Below, piece after piece: positions 7,798 to 16,808 of a stretch of DNA of 64,000 nucleotides. How positions within the stretch are numbered: the stretch's first letter is position 1; each line of letters begins with the position of its first letter. Both the position numbers and the translations under genes were made by a program. Location of the stretch: contig NZ_JOFX01000025.1 of the NCBI RefSeq assembly GCF_000719345.1, forward strand, positions 26,178 through 90,177. The letters run 5' to 3'. The notes beneath the pieces are model-generated. The model saw nothing but the letters and a program-made list of their open reading frames with translations. It made no database searches and had not been told where the DNA came from. Source of the DNA: Streptomyces sp. NRRL F-2664 (lineage in GTDB: Bacteria > Actinomycetota > Actinomycetes > Streptomycetales > Streptomycetaceae).

Positions 7798-9273
7798 TCA
7801 GGCGGCCTCCGTTTCGGCGGTCCGCGCCGACAGCGGCGTGGCGATGTCCTCCAGCGAACGGCCTTCGGCGGCGACCGCGTAGAAGACCGCGACGACCCCG
7901 GCGGCCACCATCAGCCCGGCACCGATGCAGAAGGCCAGGACCGCGTCGGAGACGACCCCGCTGGAGGTGAGCCCGGCGAAGATCAGCGGTCCGGAGATGC
8001 CGCCGGCCGCCGTGCCGATGGCGTAGAAGAAGGCGATCGACATCGCGCGGGTCTCCATCGGGAAGATCTCGCTGACGGTGAGGTAGGCCGAGCTGGCGCC
8101 CGCGGAGGCGAAGAACAGCACGACGCACCAGCAGGCGGTCATGGTCACGGCGGTGAGCCGCCCCGCGCCGAACAGCCAGGCGGTCGCGAACAGCAGCATG
8201 CCGGACAGGACGTACGTGCCGGCGATCATCGGCCGCCGGCCGAGCGTGTCGAACAGCCGGCCCAGGAACAGCGGGCCGAGGAAGTTCCCGAAGGCCACGA
8301 CGGCGAAGTAGTAGCCGGTCACCGAGCTGGAGACGTCGAAGAAGGTGATCAGGACGGATCCGAAGCCGAAGGTGATCGCGTTGTAGAGGAAGGCCTGCCC
8401 GACGAAGAGCGAGAGGCCCAGCACCGCCCGGCGCGGGTAGGTGCGCACCACCGTCCTCGCGATCTCCCCGAAGCCGATGCTGCGCCGCACGGTGATGGTG
8501 ATGGCCCGGTCCGGCTCGGGCAGCCGCTGTCCGGTCTCCGCCTCCACCCGGCGTTCGACGTCCGCGACCAGGTCCTCGGCCTCCTGGGTCCGGCCGTGGA
8601 TGAACATCCAGCGCGGACTCTCGGGGACGTGGCGCCGCACGAGCAGGATGACCAGCCCGAGGACGACCCCGAGGGCGAACGTCAGCCGCCAGCCCACCGA
8701 CGGCGCGAAGAGATCGGTGTCCAGGGCGACCACCGACAGCAGGGCGCCGGCGACGGCGCCGAGCCAGAAGCTGCCGTTGATGATCAGGTCGACGCGGCCG
8801 CGGTACTTGCTCGGGATCAACTCGTCGATCGCCGAGTTGATGGCCGCGTACTCGCCTCCGATGCCGAAGCCGGTGAGGAAGCGGAAGAGGAGGAACCACC
8901 AGACGGAGAAGGACAGGGCGGTCAGGGCCGTCGCCCCGAGATAGACGGCCAGCGTGATGAGGAAGAGCTTCTTGCGGCCGAAGAGGTCGGTGAGCCGCCC
9001 GAAGAACAGCGCCCCCGAGCACGCGCCGGCCACGTAGAGCGCGGCCGCGAGGCCCGTGACCTGGGCGTCGGTGATGGGCAGTCCGCTGCCTTCCTCGGAG
9101 AGGCGGCCGGCGATGCTGCCGACGACGGTGACTTCCAGCCCGTCCAGGATCCATACGGTGCCGAGCCCGATCACGATCATCCAGTGCCAGCGCGACCAGG
9201 GCAGCCGGTCCAATCGGGCGGGCACCTTGGTGGTGACGGTGGGTGTGGTCGTCGACACTCCTGCCTGGGACAT
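7798..9273 (-). CDS. MFS transporter, sugar-porter/metabolite-H+ symporter type
   Basis: A 491-residue membrane protein with about twelve transmembrane helices. Family marks are FFGRLTDLFGRKKL (loop 2-3), RFLTGFGIGGEYAAINSAID, the R-G-R after helix 5, VPESPRW before the central loop, FLGRLFDTLGRRPM (loop 8-9) and YLTVSEIFPMETRAMSI. These fit the metabolite:proton symporter and sugar-porter branches; the substrate cannot be read. The start is taken at ATG 9273, with 28 hydrophilic residues before helix 1. It lies 38 bases downstream of a lipoprotein gene on the same strand and may be co-transcribed with it. Confidence 0.88.
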   Translation of the reverse strand: MSQAGVSTTTPTVTTKVPARLDRLPWSRWHWMIVIGLGTVWILDGLEVTVVGSIAGRLSEEGSGLPITDAQVTGLAAALYVAGACSGALFFGRLTDLFGRKKLFLITLAVYLGATALTALSFSVWWFLLFRFLTGFGIGGEYAAINSAIDELIPSKYRGRVDLIINGSFWLGAVAGALLSVVALDTDLFAPSVGWRLTFALGVVLGLVILLVRRHVPESPRWMFIHGRTQEAEDLVADVERRVEAETGQRLPEPDRAITITVRRSIGFGEIARTVVRTYPRRAVLGLSLFVGQAFLYNAITFGFGSVLITFFDVSSSVTGYYFAVVAFGNFLGPLFLGRLFDTLGRRPMIAGTYVLSGMLLFATAWLFGAGRLTAVTMTACWCVVLFFASAGASSAYLTVSEIFPMETRAMSIAFFYAIGTAAGGISGPLIFAGLTSSGVVSDAVLAFCIGAGLMVAAGVVAVFYAVAAEGRSLEDIATPLSARTAETEAA

Positions 9274-9311
9274 GCCGGGCGTCTGCCCTCGCCGATCAGC
9301 AGCAAACGGGT

Positions 9312-10049
9312 TCAGGAAGCGGGCGTTTCGGGGCGCGCACCGCGTGTCACGTCGACCACCCTGACGTCCTCGTTCTCCGGAGAGCCGAACGCTTCGACGA
9401 CGACCCCGCTGCCGGATGCGGTGACTTCGAGGGCCACGTGGCCGCCCATCGTGCGCAGATCGACCCGGACCCGGGGCGCGCCGGCGCGGTCCGGCATCCG
9501 GTGGATGCGGGGGGCGGGGTAGTCGAGCTGCGTCAACTGCTGCCGCAGCGCCTCGTGGTCGGCCGGCTTCGCAGCCCCGAGGGCACCGCTGACCCGCTTG
9601 ACGTGCTCGGCGCCGACGCACTCCTCCACTCCCGTCAGCGGCACCTCGGGGGCCGGCCCGGATCCGGCGGGGGTCGAGGCGGATACGGCGGGGGGCGCCG
9701 GGTCGTCCAGCGGAACGGGGATGTCCCCGTCGGCGTTGGGAACTCCCGGCGGGGTCCGGCCCGGTCCGTACCTCGGCGTGGGCACGGCCTCCGCGCCCGG
9801 CAGGTCCTCCGGCCGGGGAACGCCCCCGTCCGTGCCGTTCGGCGAGCCCGGTGCGCAGCCCTGCGCGGTACGGGTCATCAGGGCGAGGAAGCGCATCTCC
9901 CCTTCGCTGCCGGGAGCATGCGGTGCTGCGCCCGCCGTGCTGCCCGCCGGGGCCTGGTCGGGGGTGTCCTGCGCGGCTCCGCAACCGGAGAGGACCAGGC
10001 AGCCGAGCGCGGCCGCCCATACGGGCTTCAGGAGAGTCGTCGATCGCAT
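9312..10049 (-). CDS. Lipoprotein of unknown function
   Basis: A 245-residue exported protein. The signal is MRSTTLLKPVWAAALGC followed by the lipobox LVLSGC, giving a lipidated Cys at about residue 24. A long Pro/Gly/Asp-rich spacer leads to a small ordered domain (PLTGVEECVGAEHVKRVSG, HEALRQQLTQLDYPAPRIHR, RVRVDLRTMGGHVALEV). The ATG at 10049 is chosen because it places the signal correctly; an upstream in-frame ATG would add a hydrophilic prefix. It diverges from the YD-repeat phospholipase gene across an intergenic region with inverted repeats. Confidence 0.75.
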   Translation of the reverse strand: MRSTTLLKPVWAAALGCLVLSGCGAAQDTPDQAPAGSTAGAAPHAPGSEGEMRFLALMTRTAQGCAPGSPNGTDGGVPRPEDLPGAEAVPTPRYGPGRTPPGVPNADGDIPVPLDDPAPPAVSASTPAGSGPAPEVPLTGVEECVGAEHVKRVSGALGAAKPADHEALRQQLTQLDYPAPRIHRMPDRAGAPRVRVDLRTMGGHVALEVTASGSGVVVEAFGSPENEDVRVVDVTRGARPETPAS

Positions 10050-10083
10050 GCCGGAATCATGCGCGACGCCGAGCATCCCGTGC

Positions 10084-10101
10084 ATGAGTAGCCGTACTCA
10101 T
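10084..10101. promoter_or_regulatory. Perfect inverted repeat, candidate operator
   Basis: ATGAGTA (10084-10090), four bases, TACTCAT (10095-10101): a perfect 7-bp dyad between a divergent lipoprotein gene and the YD-repeat phospholipase gene. A second, AT-rich dyad, AAAAC/GTTTT, follows at 10126-10140. The position suits a shared operator; the regulator is unknown. Confidence 0.4.
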
Positions 10102-10237
10102 CGTGTTCGGGACTCAACCATCAACAAAACTCGGCGTTTTGATCGGCGCGGCAGTGCTTTGCGGACAACAAAAGCCCTCCCTACGGTCCTGCTTGTCGAT
10201 CACCGCCGGTCGACCCGATCGAGAGGGAAGAACACCC

Positions 10238-11851
10238 ATGCGCAGAACTGCGCTCCCTGTCGTGGCAGCCGTGTCCCTGGCTCTGCTGCTCCCGCAGCAG
10301 GCGGCCTCGGCCACCGAGCTCCCCGCGCAGCCCCTCGCCCAGGGCGAGATCCAGAACATCGGCCCGGGCATGTACGTGTCCGAGAGCAACAGCTACCAGA
10401 TCGCCGAGAACGACGTGCCCGCCGGCCTCATGGGCCGCTCGCACACGATCGTCGGCCAGGCGCAGGGCGTCTCGCAGGCCCAGGACGCCCCCGCGACGCG
10501 CTCCGACCTCGGCGTGTTCGGTCCGAGCTGGGAGGCCGAGTTCCTCGGCGGGCAGCTCAACCGGAAGCTGGCCACGGGCAACGGGGCCATCACCACGACG
10601 TACCTGGACACCAACGAGGCCACCCGCTACGACCTGACGGAGTCGGTGGCCGGGCCCAACGGCGGCAGCGTCAACACCTACAAGGCGTCGGACGGCTCGA
10701 CCGTGGTCGAGAGCATCACGTGGGACGACCTCGCGGGCACGCTGAAGTCGACGGTCGTGGAGACCTTGAACGTCAACCTGACCACGGTCGAGTCCGGTGA
10801 CCAGGCCCCGGTCGACCCGTCGGGCAACCCGATCGCCGCGACCGACCTCAAGACCTCCTTCACGTGGAAGCAGGTCGGCGGCGGGGGCGACAACTGGCGC
10901 GTCACCGCGGTGGGCAGCAAGGCGTTCAAGCAGTCCACGGTCTCCTACGATGCCGCCGGCCGCGTCTCCACCGTCAAGGAGCCCGCCCGCGGCGAGACCC
11001 CGGCGCAGTCCCTCAAGGTCAACTACGCCACGGCCACCACCGCCTCCGCCGGCGCCCTCGGTGATGTGAACGGCCAGGTGAGGGACATCACCCTGACCGT
11101 CGACCAGACCGTTCAGACGCTGGCGCGCTACTCCTACGACACCTCCGGCCTGCTGCGGAAGGTCACCAACCCGGCCGAGGGGAGCGAGCTCAACGCCTAC
11201 ACGTACGACGGCAGCGACCGGGTCGCCACCGCCACCTCCGACAACGGCGCCCGCTGGGAGCTGACCTTCTCCGGTGATGCCGTGGCACCGCAGGCGCAGG
11301 AGACCACCGGTACCGTTCCGGTCGCCGGCAGCGCCATGACCGGTGCGCCGAGCATCGCCCAGGGCGACGGCATCACCCCGGCCGCGTCGGACTTCCGCGG
11401 TTCGGAGATCACCGACCCGCAGGCGTACCCGCGGTACTGCTCCACCGCCGTGTCGTGGATGTGGTACCAGTACAGCGGTTGCGCCACGAAGGTCGCCCAC
11501 TACGGCTGGAAGAACCCGTACTGGAAGCAGACGCCCACCAAGGCCTGGGTGATCGGCATCAACGGCGACCACTGCACCAGTGCCGCGGACAAGCCGGGCG
11601 GCTGGGACTTCCGCGCCGCGTGCGACTCGCACGACTACGGCTACGGAACCATCGGCAACAGCTACAAGGGCTACAGCTACTACCTGGACCGCAACAAGGG
11701 CATTTCCGTCGATGTCGCGTTCTACAACATCCTCTACAACAACACCTGCCCCGCCTACTTCTGGAAGGGTGCCTGCCGGTCGACCGCCTACACGTACTAC
11801 ACGGCCGTCTTCTACTTCGGACGCCCCAAGAACGGTGCTGACGCCACCTGA
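10238..11851 (+). CDS. Exported YD-repeat/phospholipase A2 fusion
   Basis: A 537-residue exported protein. Residues 1-25 are a Sec signal (MRRTALPVVAAVSLALLLP, cleavage near ASA). Residues ~90-370 are an extracellular region with RHS/YD-like repeats: VSYDAAGRVSTVKEPARG, YSYDTSGLLRKVTNPAEG and YTYDGSDRVATATSDNG. The last ~120 residues match prokaryotic secreted phospholipase A2: CTSAADKPGGWDFRAACDSH, with the catalytic His-Asp pair H465-D466, DHGY-like spacing and late cysteines plus STAYTYYTAVFYFG. Streptomyces violaceoruber PLA2 has this domain alone. A YD-repeat front with an enzymatic C-terminus is the layout of polymorphic toxins, though this protein is far shorter than classical Rhs proteins and has no obvious immunity gene beside it. 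Confidence 0.82.
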   Translation: MRRTALPVVAAVSLALLLPQQAASATELPAQPLAQGEIQNIGPGMYVSESNSYQIAENDVPAGLMGRSHTIVGQAQGVSQAQDAPATRSDLGVFGPSWEAEFLGGQLNRKLATGNGAITTTYLDTNEATRYDLTESVAGPNGGSVNTYKASDGSTVVESITWDDLAGTLKSTVVETLNVNLTTVESGDQAPVDPSGNPIAATDLKTSFTWKQVGGGGDNWRVTAVGSKAFKQSTVSYDAAGRVSTVKEPARGETPAQSLKVNYATATTASAGALGDVNGQVRDITLTVDQTVQTLARYSYDTSGLLRKVTNPAEGSELNAYTYDGSDRVATATSDNGARWELTFSGDAVAPQAQETTGTVPVAGSAMTGAPSIAQGDGITPAASDFRGSEITDPQAYPRYCSTAVSWMWYQYSGCATKVAHYGWKNPYWKQTPTKAWVIGINGDHCTSAADKPGGWDFRAACDSHDYGYGTIGNSYKGYSYYLDRNKGISVDVAFYNILYNNTCPAYFWKGACRSTAYTYYTAVFYFGRPKNGADAT

Positions 11852-11883
11852 TCCGCCCACTGCCCCGACCCCGTTGAACGCGA

Positions 11884-11926
11884 GGGGGCCGGGCAACGAG
11901 AACACCTCGGTGCCCGGCCCCCTTTT
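11884..11926 (+). terminator. Rho-independent terminator
   Basis: A perfect 12-bp stem (11884-11895 with 11911-11922), extended inside the loop by CGAG/CTCG, then TTTT. It ends the phospholipase gene's transcript and separates it from the subtilase gene starting 38 bases later. Confidence 0.85.
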
Positions 11927-11963
11927 GCGTGCCCGAACACCCCTTTACGAGCTGGAGCAGTAA

Positions 11964-14381
11964 GTGAAAAGACCCGTATGGGCGTTGGTGACCGCCACCG
12001 CGGCCGCCCTGGTGCTCACCGCGGCACCGGCCCCCGCCAACCCGTGGTTCGGCACCGCCCCGGCCGCCGCCGCGCCGACCGGGCCCGTCGACCCGCCGCT
12101 CCTCGACGAGACGGCGAACGGCGGCACGGTCCGCGTCAATGTCGTCACCGACCAGCGCACGGACCTGGCCTCGGCGGCCGAGGCGGGCCAGACCCTGGTG
12201 TCGTACGACACCCTGCCGATGGTCACCCTCCGGGTGGACCGTGCGGGTCTTGACGCACTGAACTCCAAGCCGGGCGTCATCAGCGTCACCGAGGACGTCC
12301 CGGTCCCGCCGACGCTGAACGAATCCACCGTCAAGGTCGGCAGCGACAAGGCCGCGGCCGCCGGGAAGACGGGCGCCGGCACGGCCGTCGCGGTCCTGGA
12401 CACCGGTGTCGCCACCAGGCACCCGTTCCTGTCGGGCCGCGTCAGGACGGAGGCCTGCTTCTCCGTGAACGACGAGAGCTACGGCGCCACCAGCCTGTGC
12501 CCGAACGGCAGCGCCGAGCAGACGGGCCCCGGCAGCGCCGACGCCGAGGCAGGCGCCTGCGCCACCCTGGGCACCGCGTGCTCCCACGGCACCCACGTCG
12601 CCGGCATAGCCGCCGGCAACGGCGCCGGCATCAGCGGGGCGCCCACCCGGGGTGTCGCTCCCGGCGCCGACATCGTCGCCGTCCAGGTGTTCTCCAAGTT
12701 CGAATCCGACGAGTACTGCGGAGCCGGAGCCAGCCCGTGCGTGCTCAGCTTCACCAGCTCCCAGATCAAGGGCCTGGAGAAGGTCCACGCGCTGAAGAAG
12801 GCCGGCAGCAACATCGTCGCCGCCAACATGAGCCTGCGCGGCGGACGCTGGACCAGCGCCTGTGCGAGCGACCCCCGCAAGCCGATCGTCGACAGCCTCC
12901 TCACGGAGAACGTGGCCACCGTCGTGGCGGCCGGCAACAACGGCTACACCGACGCCGTCAGCGCCCCGGGCTGCGTGTCCTCCGCCGTCACGGTGGGCTC
13001 CACCACCGACGACGACCAGGTCTCCACCTTCAGCAACCGCGGCCCGCTGCTCGACCTGTTCGCCCCGGGCACCTCGATCGTCTCCTCCGTGCCCGGCAAC
13101 ACCTACGCGAGCAAGAACGGCACCTCGATGGCCGCCCCGCACGTGGCCGGCGCCCTCGCCGTGCTGAAGCAGACCTACCCCACCGAGGGCATCGACAGCC
13201 TCGTGTCGCTGCTGGCCACCAGCGCCGCCCCGGTCACCTACACCGGGACGACCACGCCCCGCATCGACCTCGGCAAGGCCGTCACCGCGATCGAGCCGAA
13301 GCCCGAGGCGGACAAGAAGCCCCGCTCCTTCCAGGTCGACAACGACCTCGATGTGAACATCCCCGACGCCCCCGCCGGGGCGGGCACTCCCGGCACCCCG
13401 GCCGTCTCGCCCGTGACCGTCACCGAGTACCCGGGCAACGCGCCGAAGAACCTGACCGCGTCGGTCAACATCACCCACGCCTACCGGGGCGACATCAAGC
13501 TGGAACTCCTCTCACCCACCGGCAAGGCGTACCTGCTCAAGAGCCAGAGCGCGTCCGACGGCGCCGACAACATCATCGCGCAGTTCGCCGTGGACGCCTC
13601 CGACTCGCCCGCCAACGGCGAGTGGAGGCTGCGGATGACGGACACCGACGACGGCGACGCCGGCAAGCTGACGACCTGGTCCCTGATCTTCCCGACGCCG
13701 TTCGAGCAGACCGCCGCCCAGGCCATCCCCGACACCGGCACCCTCTCCTCCACCATCAACGTCTCGGAGATCCCCGGCAACGCCTCCGGTCCGCTCCAGG
13801 TGCACACGAACCTCACCCACACCCGCATCGGTGACCTGCGGCTGGTCCTCACGAGCCCCGACAACCAGTCCTTCACCCTCAAGCCGTACGGCTCCGAGGC
13901 CGGCGGCACCCTCCAGACCACCTACGGCGTGGACGCCACCGACGCCACCGCCAACGGCACGTGGACGCTGAAGGTCACCGACGCGGCGGGCGGCTCCACC
14001 GGCCAGCTGGGGAGCTGGTCGCTCGGCTTCCCGTCGTACGAGAACCAGACCGTGAAGGCGATCCCGGACAAGAACTACACCGAGATCTGGACCAAGGCCG
14101 ACGGCCTGTCCGGCGTCGGGTCCGACAAGCTCCAGGTGTACGTGCACGTCGAGCACCAGGCCCTGTCGAACCTCAAGCTCGACCTGATCGCCCCCGACGG
14201 CTCCTTCCACGCCCTGAAGGCGGCCGGTACGAGCGGCACGTCCACCGGGTCCGGCGTCTTCAGGAAGACCTACACGGTCAACGCGACCGACCTGCCCGTC
14301 AACGGCTGGTGGAAGCTCCGTGTCGACGACGTCATCACCGGCAGCACCGGCACGGTCAACAACTTCGTCGTCAGGTTCTGA
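11964..14381 (+). CDS. Exported S8 subtilase with three P-like domains
   Basis: An 805-residue secreted serine protease starting at GTG 11964 with a Sec signal (VWALVTATAAALVLTAAPAP). A short I9-like propeptide region (~45-110) precedes the S8 catalytic domain: Asp146 in AVLDTGV, His208 in SHGTHVAGIA and Ser388 in NGTSMAAPHVAGA. From ~455 on there are three successive P/Homo_B-type beta domains, each with a pattern like ITHAYRGDIKLELLSPTG, LTHTRIGDLRLVLTSPD and VEHQALSNLKLDLIAPDG, and an ending like NGEWRLRMTDTDDGDAGKL. P domains usually support folding or substrate binding. The oxyanion region reads NMSLRGG where NMSLGG is usual. It has its own ribosome site behind the terminator. Confidence 0.9.
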   Translation: MKRPVWALVTATAAALVLTAAPAPANPWFGTAPAAAAPTGPVDPPLLDETANGGTVRVNVVTDQRTDLASAAEAGQTLVSYDTLPMVTLRVDRAGLDALNSKPGVISVTEDVPVPPTLNESTVKVGSDKAAAAGKTGAGTAVAVLDTGVATRHPFLSGRVRTEACFSVNDESYGATSLCPNGSAEQTGPGSADAEAGACATLGTACSHGTHVAGIAAGNGAGISGAPTRGVAPGADIVAVQVFSKFESDEYCGAGASPCVLSFTSSQIKGLEKVHALKKAGSNIVAANMSLRGGRWTSACASDPRKPIVDSLLTENVATVVAAGNNGYTDAVSAPGCVSSAVTVGSTTDDDQVSTFSNRGPLLDLFAPGTSIVSSVPGNTYASKNGTSMAAPHVAGALAVLKQTYPTEGIDSLVSLLATSAAPVTYTGTTTPRIDLGKAVTAIEPKPEADKKPRSFQVDNDLDVNIPDAPAGAGTPGTPAVSPVTVTEYPGNAPKNLTASVNITHAYRGDIKLELLSPTGKAYLLKSQSASDGADNIIAQFAVDASDSPANGEWRLRMTDTDDGDAGKLTTWSLIFPTPFEQTAAQAIPDTGTLSSTINVSEIPGNASGPLQVHTNLTHTRIGDLRLVLTSPDNQSFTLKPYGSEAGGTLQTTYGVDATDATANGTWTLKVTDAAGGSTGQLGSWSLGFPSYENQTVKAIPDKNYTEIWTKADGLSGVGSDKLQVYVHVEHQALSNLKLDLIAPDGSFHALKAAGTSGTSTGSGVFRKTYTVNATDLPVNGWWKLRVDDVITGSTGTVNNFVVRF

Positions 14382-14425
14382 GCCGGTCCCCGGCACCCAC
14401 GACGACCGACGGCGAACGGCGCGCC

Positions 14426-14448
14426 CCCCGCACCCGCGGGGTGCGGGG
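14426..14448 (+). terminator. Strong hairpin, likely terminator without T-run
   Basis: CCCCGCACCC (14426-14435) pairs perfectly with GGGTGCGGGG (14439-14448) around a 3-base loop. It lies 45 bases after the subtilase stop and before the next exported-protein gene. No T-tract follows, as is common in Streptomyces. Confidence 0.55.
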
Positions 14449-14491
14449 CGCGCCGCCCCCGCCACCCCGGACACGAAAGGCTCCCCCGCTC

Positions 14492-15010
14492 ATGAAGAAG
14501 TCCTCCCGCGCCCGGCTCGGCACCGCTCTCGCCACGGTGGCGGCCGCCACGGCCCTGGTCGCGGCCACCGCGACCGGCGCGCACGCTGCAGAGCACAAGG
14601 TCACCTCGAACTGCGACGTGACCTGGATCAACTGCGCCAACGAACCCCTGCTGATGCTCTTCTACAACTCCAAGGAACTGGCAGTCAAGGACGGTTACTA
14701 CACCTCCAGTTGGGCCCAGTTCTACGGCAACGTGAACGACTACCAGGGCACGAGCCAGTACCAGGGCTCCACGCTCACCACCTTCCGGTACGCCTTCAAC
14801 GGCAGCGGCACCGGGGCGTGGCAGTACGTGAAGAACAACGCCGCCTCGGTGCAGAACTGCTCGGGCACCGACGCCTACCGCGTGTACTACAACTCCGGTT
14901 ACGGCGGCACCTCCCAGTACTTCCAGAAGCGCGAGCCCTACGGCAACTGCCCCTGGTCGAACCTGATCTCCGCCCTGAAGAACGAGAACGCCTCCCAGCA
15001 CTTCGCCTGA
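14492..15010 (+). CDS. Exported protein resembling peptidase inhibitor family I36
   Basis: A 172-residue protein with a signal peptide (MKKSSRARLGTALATVAAAT, cleavage near AHAAE). The mature part has Cys pairs and a beta/gamma-crystallin-like look shared with the I36 (SMI-type) inhibitors: LLMLFYNSKE, WAQFYGNVNDYQ, GAWQYVKNNAASVQNC, YRVYYNSGYGGTSQYF. I36 members inhibit metalloproteases; whether this one inhibits anything is inference. It follows directly behind a subtilase gene, a suggestive pairing, although I36 proteins are not known as subtilase inhibitors. Confidence 0.65.
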   Translation: MKKSSRARLGTALATVAAATALVAATATGAHAAEHKVTSNCDVTWINCANEPLLMLFYNSKELAVKDGYYTSSWAQFYGNVNDYQGTSQYQGSTLTTFRYAFNGSGTGAWQYVKNNAASVQNCSGTDAYRVYYNSGYGGTSQYFQKREPYGNCPWSNLISALKNENASQHFA

Positions 15011-15068
15011 TCCGCCCGCCCCTCCACGCAGCACCCCTCCACCCCCGCTCCAGAAGGAAGCCGAGACC

Positions 15069-16055
15069 GTGAAGTTCAACCAGCGTGCATCCGCCGCCGC
15101 GATCGCGGTGGTCGCGGCCACCAGCCTGCTGTCCGCCTGCGCCGGCGGCACGCCGTCCGCCACCTCGGCGGAGCCGGTGGCCGGGGACCGGCCCCTGGTC
15201 GACCGGGCGAAGTGGCCGAAGGCCACCCCGGAGCGCGGCCTGGCCCGGGGGTTGACGCTCCCGCTCGAGAGCTACATGCAGACCTTCGAGGAGACCGTCG
15301 TCCTCGACGGTGCCGTACGCCGGCTCCAGGAGCAGTGCATGGCCGACTACGGTCTGCCCGTCCAGCTGCCTGTGGAGGGAACGAACCCGCCGCCCAGCGA
15401 CAACGACGCGAACATGGAGCGGCGTTACGGGCTCACCGACCGGGATGCGGCGGCCGTCCACGGGTACGGTCTGCCCGACGAGGCCGCGGAGCCCGTACGG
15501 CAGAAGGTCCCGCAGCTGGAGCCCGCGGAGTTCGAGGTGCTGACCGGCCGGAAGCTGCCCGCCGCCGCCGCGAACGGCGCACCGCAGCAGAGCCCCGAGC
15601 GCGCCCGGGACGCGTACAACGGCAAGAAGCTCCACGAGGGCGGCTGCACGAACTGGGCGGCCCGGCAGATCGCGAAGCCCTCCCAGGACGACCTGACCTT
15701 CGTCTCCGAGCTGAACGGCACCTCGTTCACCGAGTCGATGAAGCTGCCCGCGGTCACGAAGGCCCTGGGCGCCTGGGCGCAGTGCATGGACGCCAAGGGC
15801 CACAAGGGCCTCACGACCCCCTTCGACGCGGCCGACCGCGTCCCGCACGTGCAGGGCCGGCCCTCGCCCGAGGAGATCGCCATCGCTGTCGCCGAGGTCG
15901 ACTGCAAGTCGCAGACCGGTCTGGTCGACGTGTGGTTCAAGGAGGAGTCCAGGCTGCAGACCGCGCTCATCGCCCAGCACCTCGGCACGCTCGACCCGAT
16001 CCGGTCCCGCAACGGCGCGGCGCTGAACGCGGCCGGCGGCAAGGCCGGCCGCTGA
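15069..16055 (+). CDS. Large lipoprotein of unknown function
   Basis: A 328-residue protein from GTG 15069 with AGAAGGAA upstream. The signal MKFNQRASAAAIAVVAATS ends in the lipobox LLSAC, giving a lipidated Cys at about residue 24. The body is rich in charged helices with paired cysteines: LQEQCMADYGLP, HEGGCTNWAARQIA, AWAQCMDAKGHKGL and VAEVDCKSQTGLVDVWF. These resemble a common Streptomyces lipoprotein type with no known role. It starts 58 bases after the I36-like gene and is probably on its transcript. Confidence 0.75.
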   Translation: MKFNQRASAAAIAVVAATSLLSACAGGTPSATSAEPVAGDRPLVDRAKWPKATPERGLARGLTLPLESYMQTFEETVVLDGAVRRLQEQCMADYGLPVQLPVEGTNPPPSDNDANMERRYGLTDRDAAAVHGYGLPDEAAEPVRQKVPQLEPAEFEVLTGRKLPAAAANGAPQQSPERARDAYNGKKLHEGGCTNWAARQIAKPSQDDLTFVSELNGTSFTESMKLPAVTKALGAWAQCMDAKGHKGLTTPFDAADRVPHVQGRPSPEEIAIAVAEVDCKSQTGLVDVWFKEESRLQTALIAQHLGTLDPIRSRNGAALNAAGGKAGR

Positions 16056-16108
16056 GCGCCCCCGCCCGTCCGGCCGCCCCCGCCCCCCGCGGAGGGCGAG
16101 GTACGGCC

Positions 16109-16161
16109 CGCCGTCCGGTGTCGGCCCGCGCGCTCCCGCGCCGGGCCGACACCGGACGGCG
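16109..16161 (+). terminator. Long perfect hairpin terminator
   Basis: A perfect 20-bp stem, 16109-16128 with 16142-16161, plus a CGCG/CGCG extension in the loop. It closes the exported-protein block. No T-run follows. Confidence 0.75.
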
Positions 16162-16250
16162 GCGTTAGGCGCGCGGGGAGGCCGGGTAAGCGCGCAAGCC
16201 GGCCGGCAGTCCGCGCCGGCCGCCGCTCTCGACGGAAACGGAGTCGCGCC

Positions 16251-16763
16251 ATGGCACACACTGCCGACGTCATCACCGAACTGACCGCGCACCACCGGGA
16301 GATGGACGAGACCTTCGACATCATCGAGCGGGCCGTCCCCGCGGCGGAACGGCAGACGGCGGCGGAACGGCTGACGGTCGAGCTGGTCCGCCACACGGTC
16401 GCCGCGGAGGAGCACCTCTTCCCGACCGTCCGGGAGGTCCTCCCGGACGGCGATCTCATCGCGGACCGGGAGATCGCCGACCACGCCCGGATGGAGAAGA
16501 TCCTCAGGGACCTCGACGGACTCGACGCCGACGGCCCCGACTTCGACCGGCTGGTGGCCGCCCTCCGCGCGGAGGTCACCGCGCACGTCTGGGACGAGGA
16601 GGAGAACCTCTTCCCCCGCCTGCGCGAAAGCCTCCCCCAGGAGGCCCTGACCCGTCTGGGCGAAGACGTCCGCCGCACCAAGACCCCGCCCGGCACCCCC
16701 CGGACCGGCCCGGGGTCCGGCGACCGCCCCCGCCCTCCCTACCCCCACCATCACTGGGCCTGA
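16251..16763 (+). CDS. Hemerythrin HHE domain protein
   Basis: A 170-residue cytosolic four-helix protein that should bind a non-haem di-iron centre. The ligand pattern is visible in order: LTAHHREMDETFD (helix 1), VRHTVAAEEHLFP (helix 2), IADHARMEKIL (helix 3) and VTAHVWDEEENLFPRL (helix 4). The Pro/Gly-rich tail ending HHHWA is not part of the fold. Such proteins sense or carry O2, NO or iron; the specific role is not readable. It converges with the TetR gene and has no partner. Confidence 0.88.
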   Translation: MAHTADVITELTAHHREMDETFDIIERAVPAAERQTAAERLTVELVRHTVAAEEHLFPTVREVLPDGDLIADREIADHARMEKILRDLDGLDADGPDFDRLVAALRAEVTAHVWDEEENLFPRLRESLPQEALTRLGEDVRRTKTPPGTPRTGPGSGDRPRPPYPHHHWA

Positions 16764-16808
16764 CGGGCGCTCCGCCGCACCGCCGGTGGCGGCCTGCCGT
16801 GCCCCGGC

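Noticed and set aside
9274..10020. Extended N-terminus of the MFS transporter
   Set aside because: The frame stays open to 10020 but this part is the antisense of the lipoprotein gene and contains no helix typical for the family.
11559..13478. Long open frame opposite the subtilase gene
   Set aside because: It is the mirror of the strongly supported protease; Gly/Val/Arg-rich composition is the usual shadow in GC-rich DNA.
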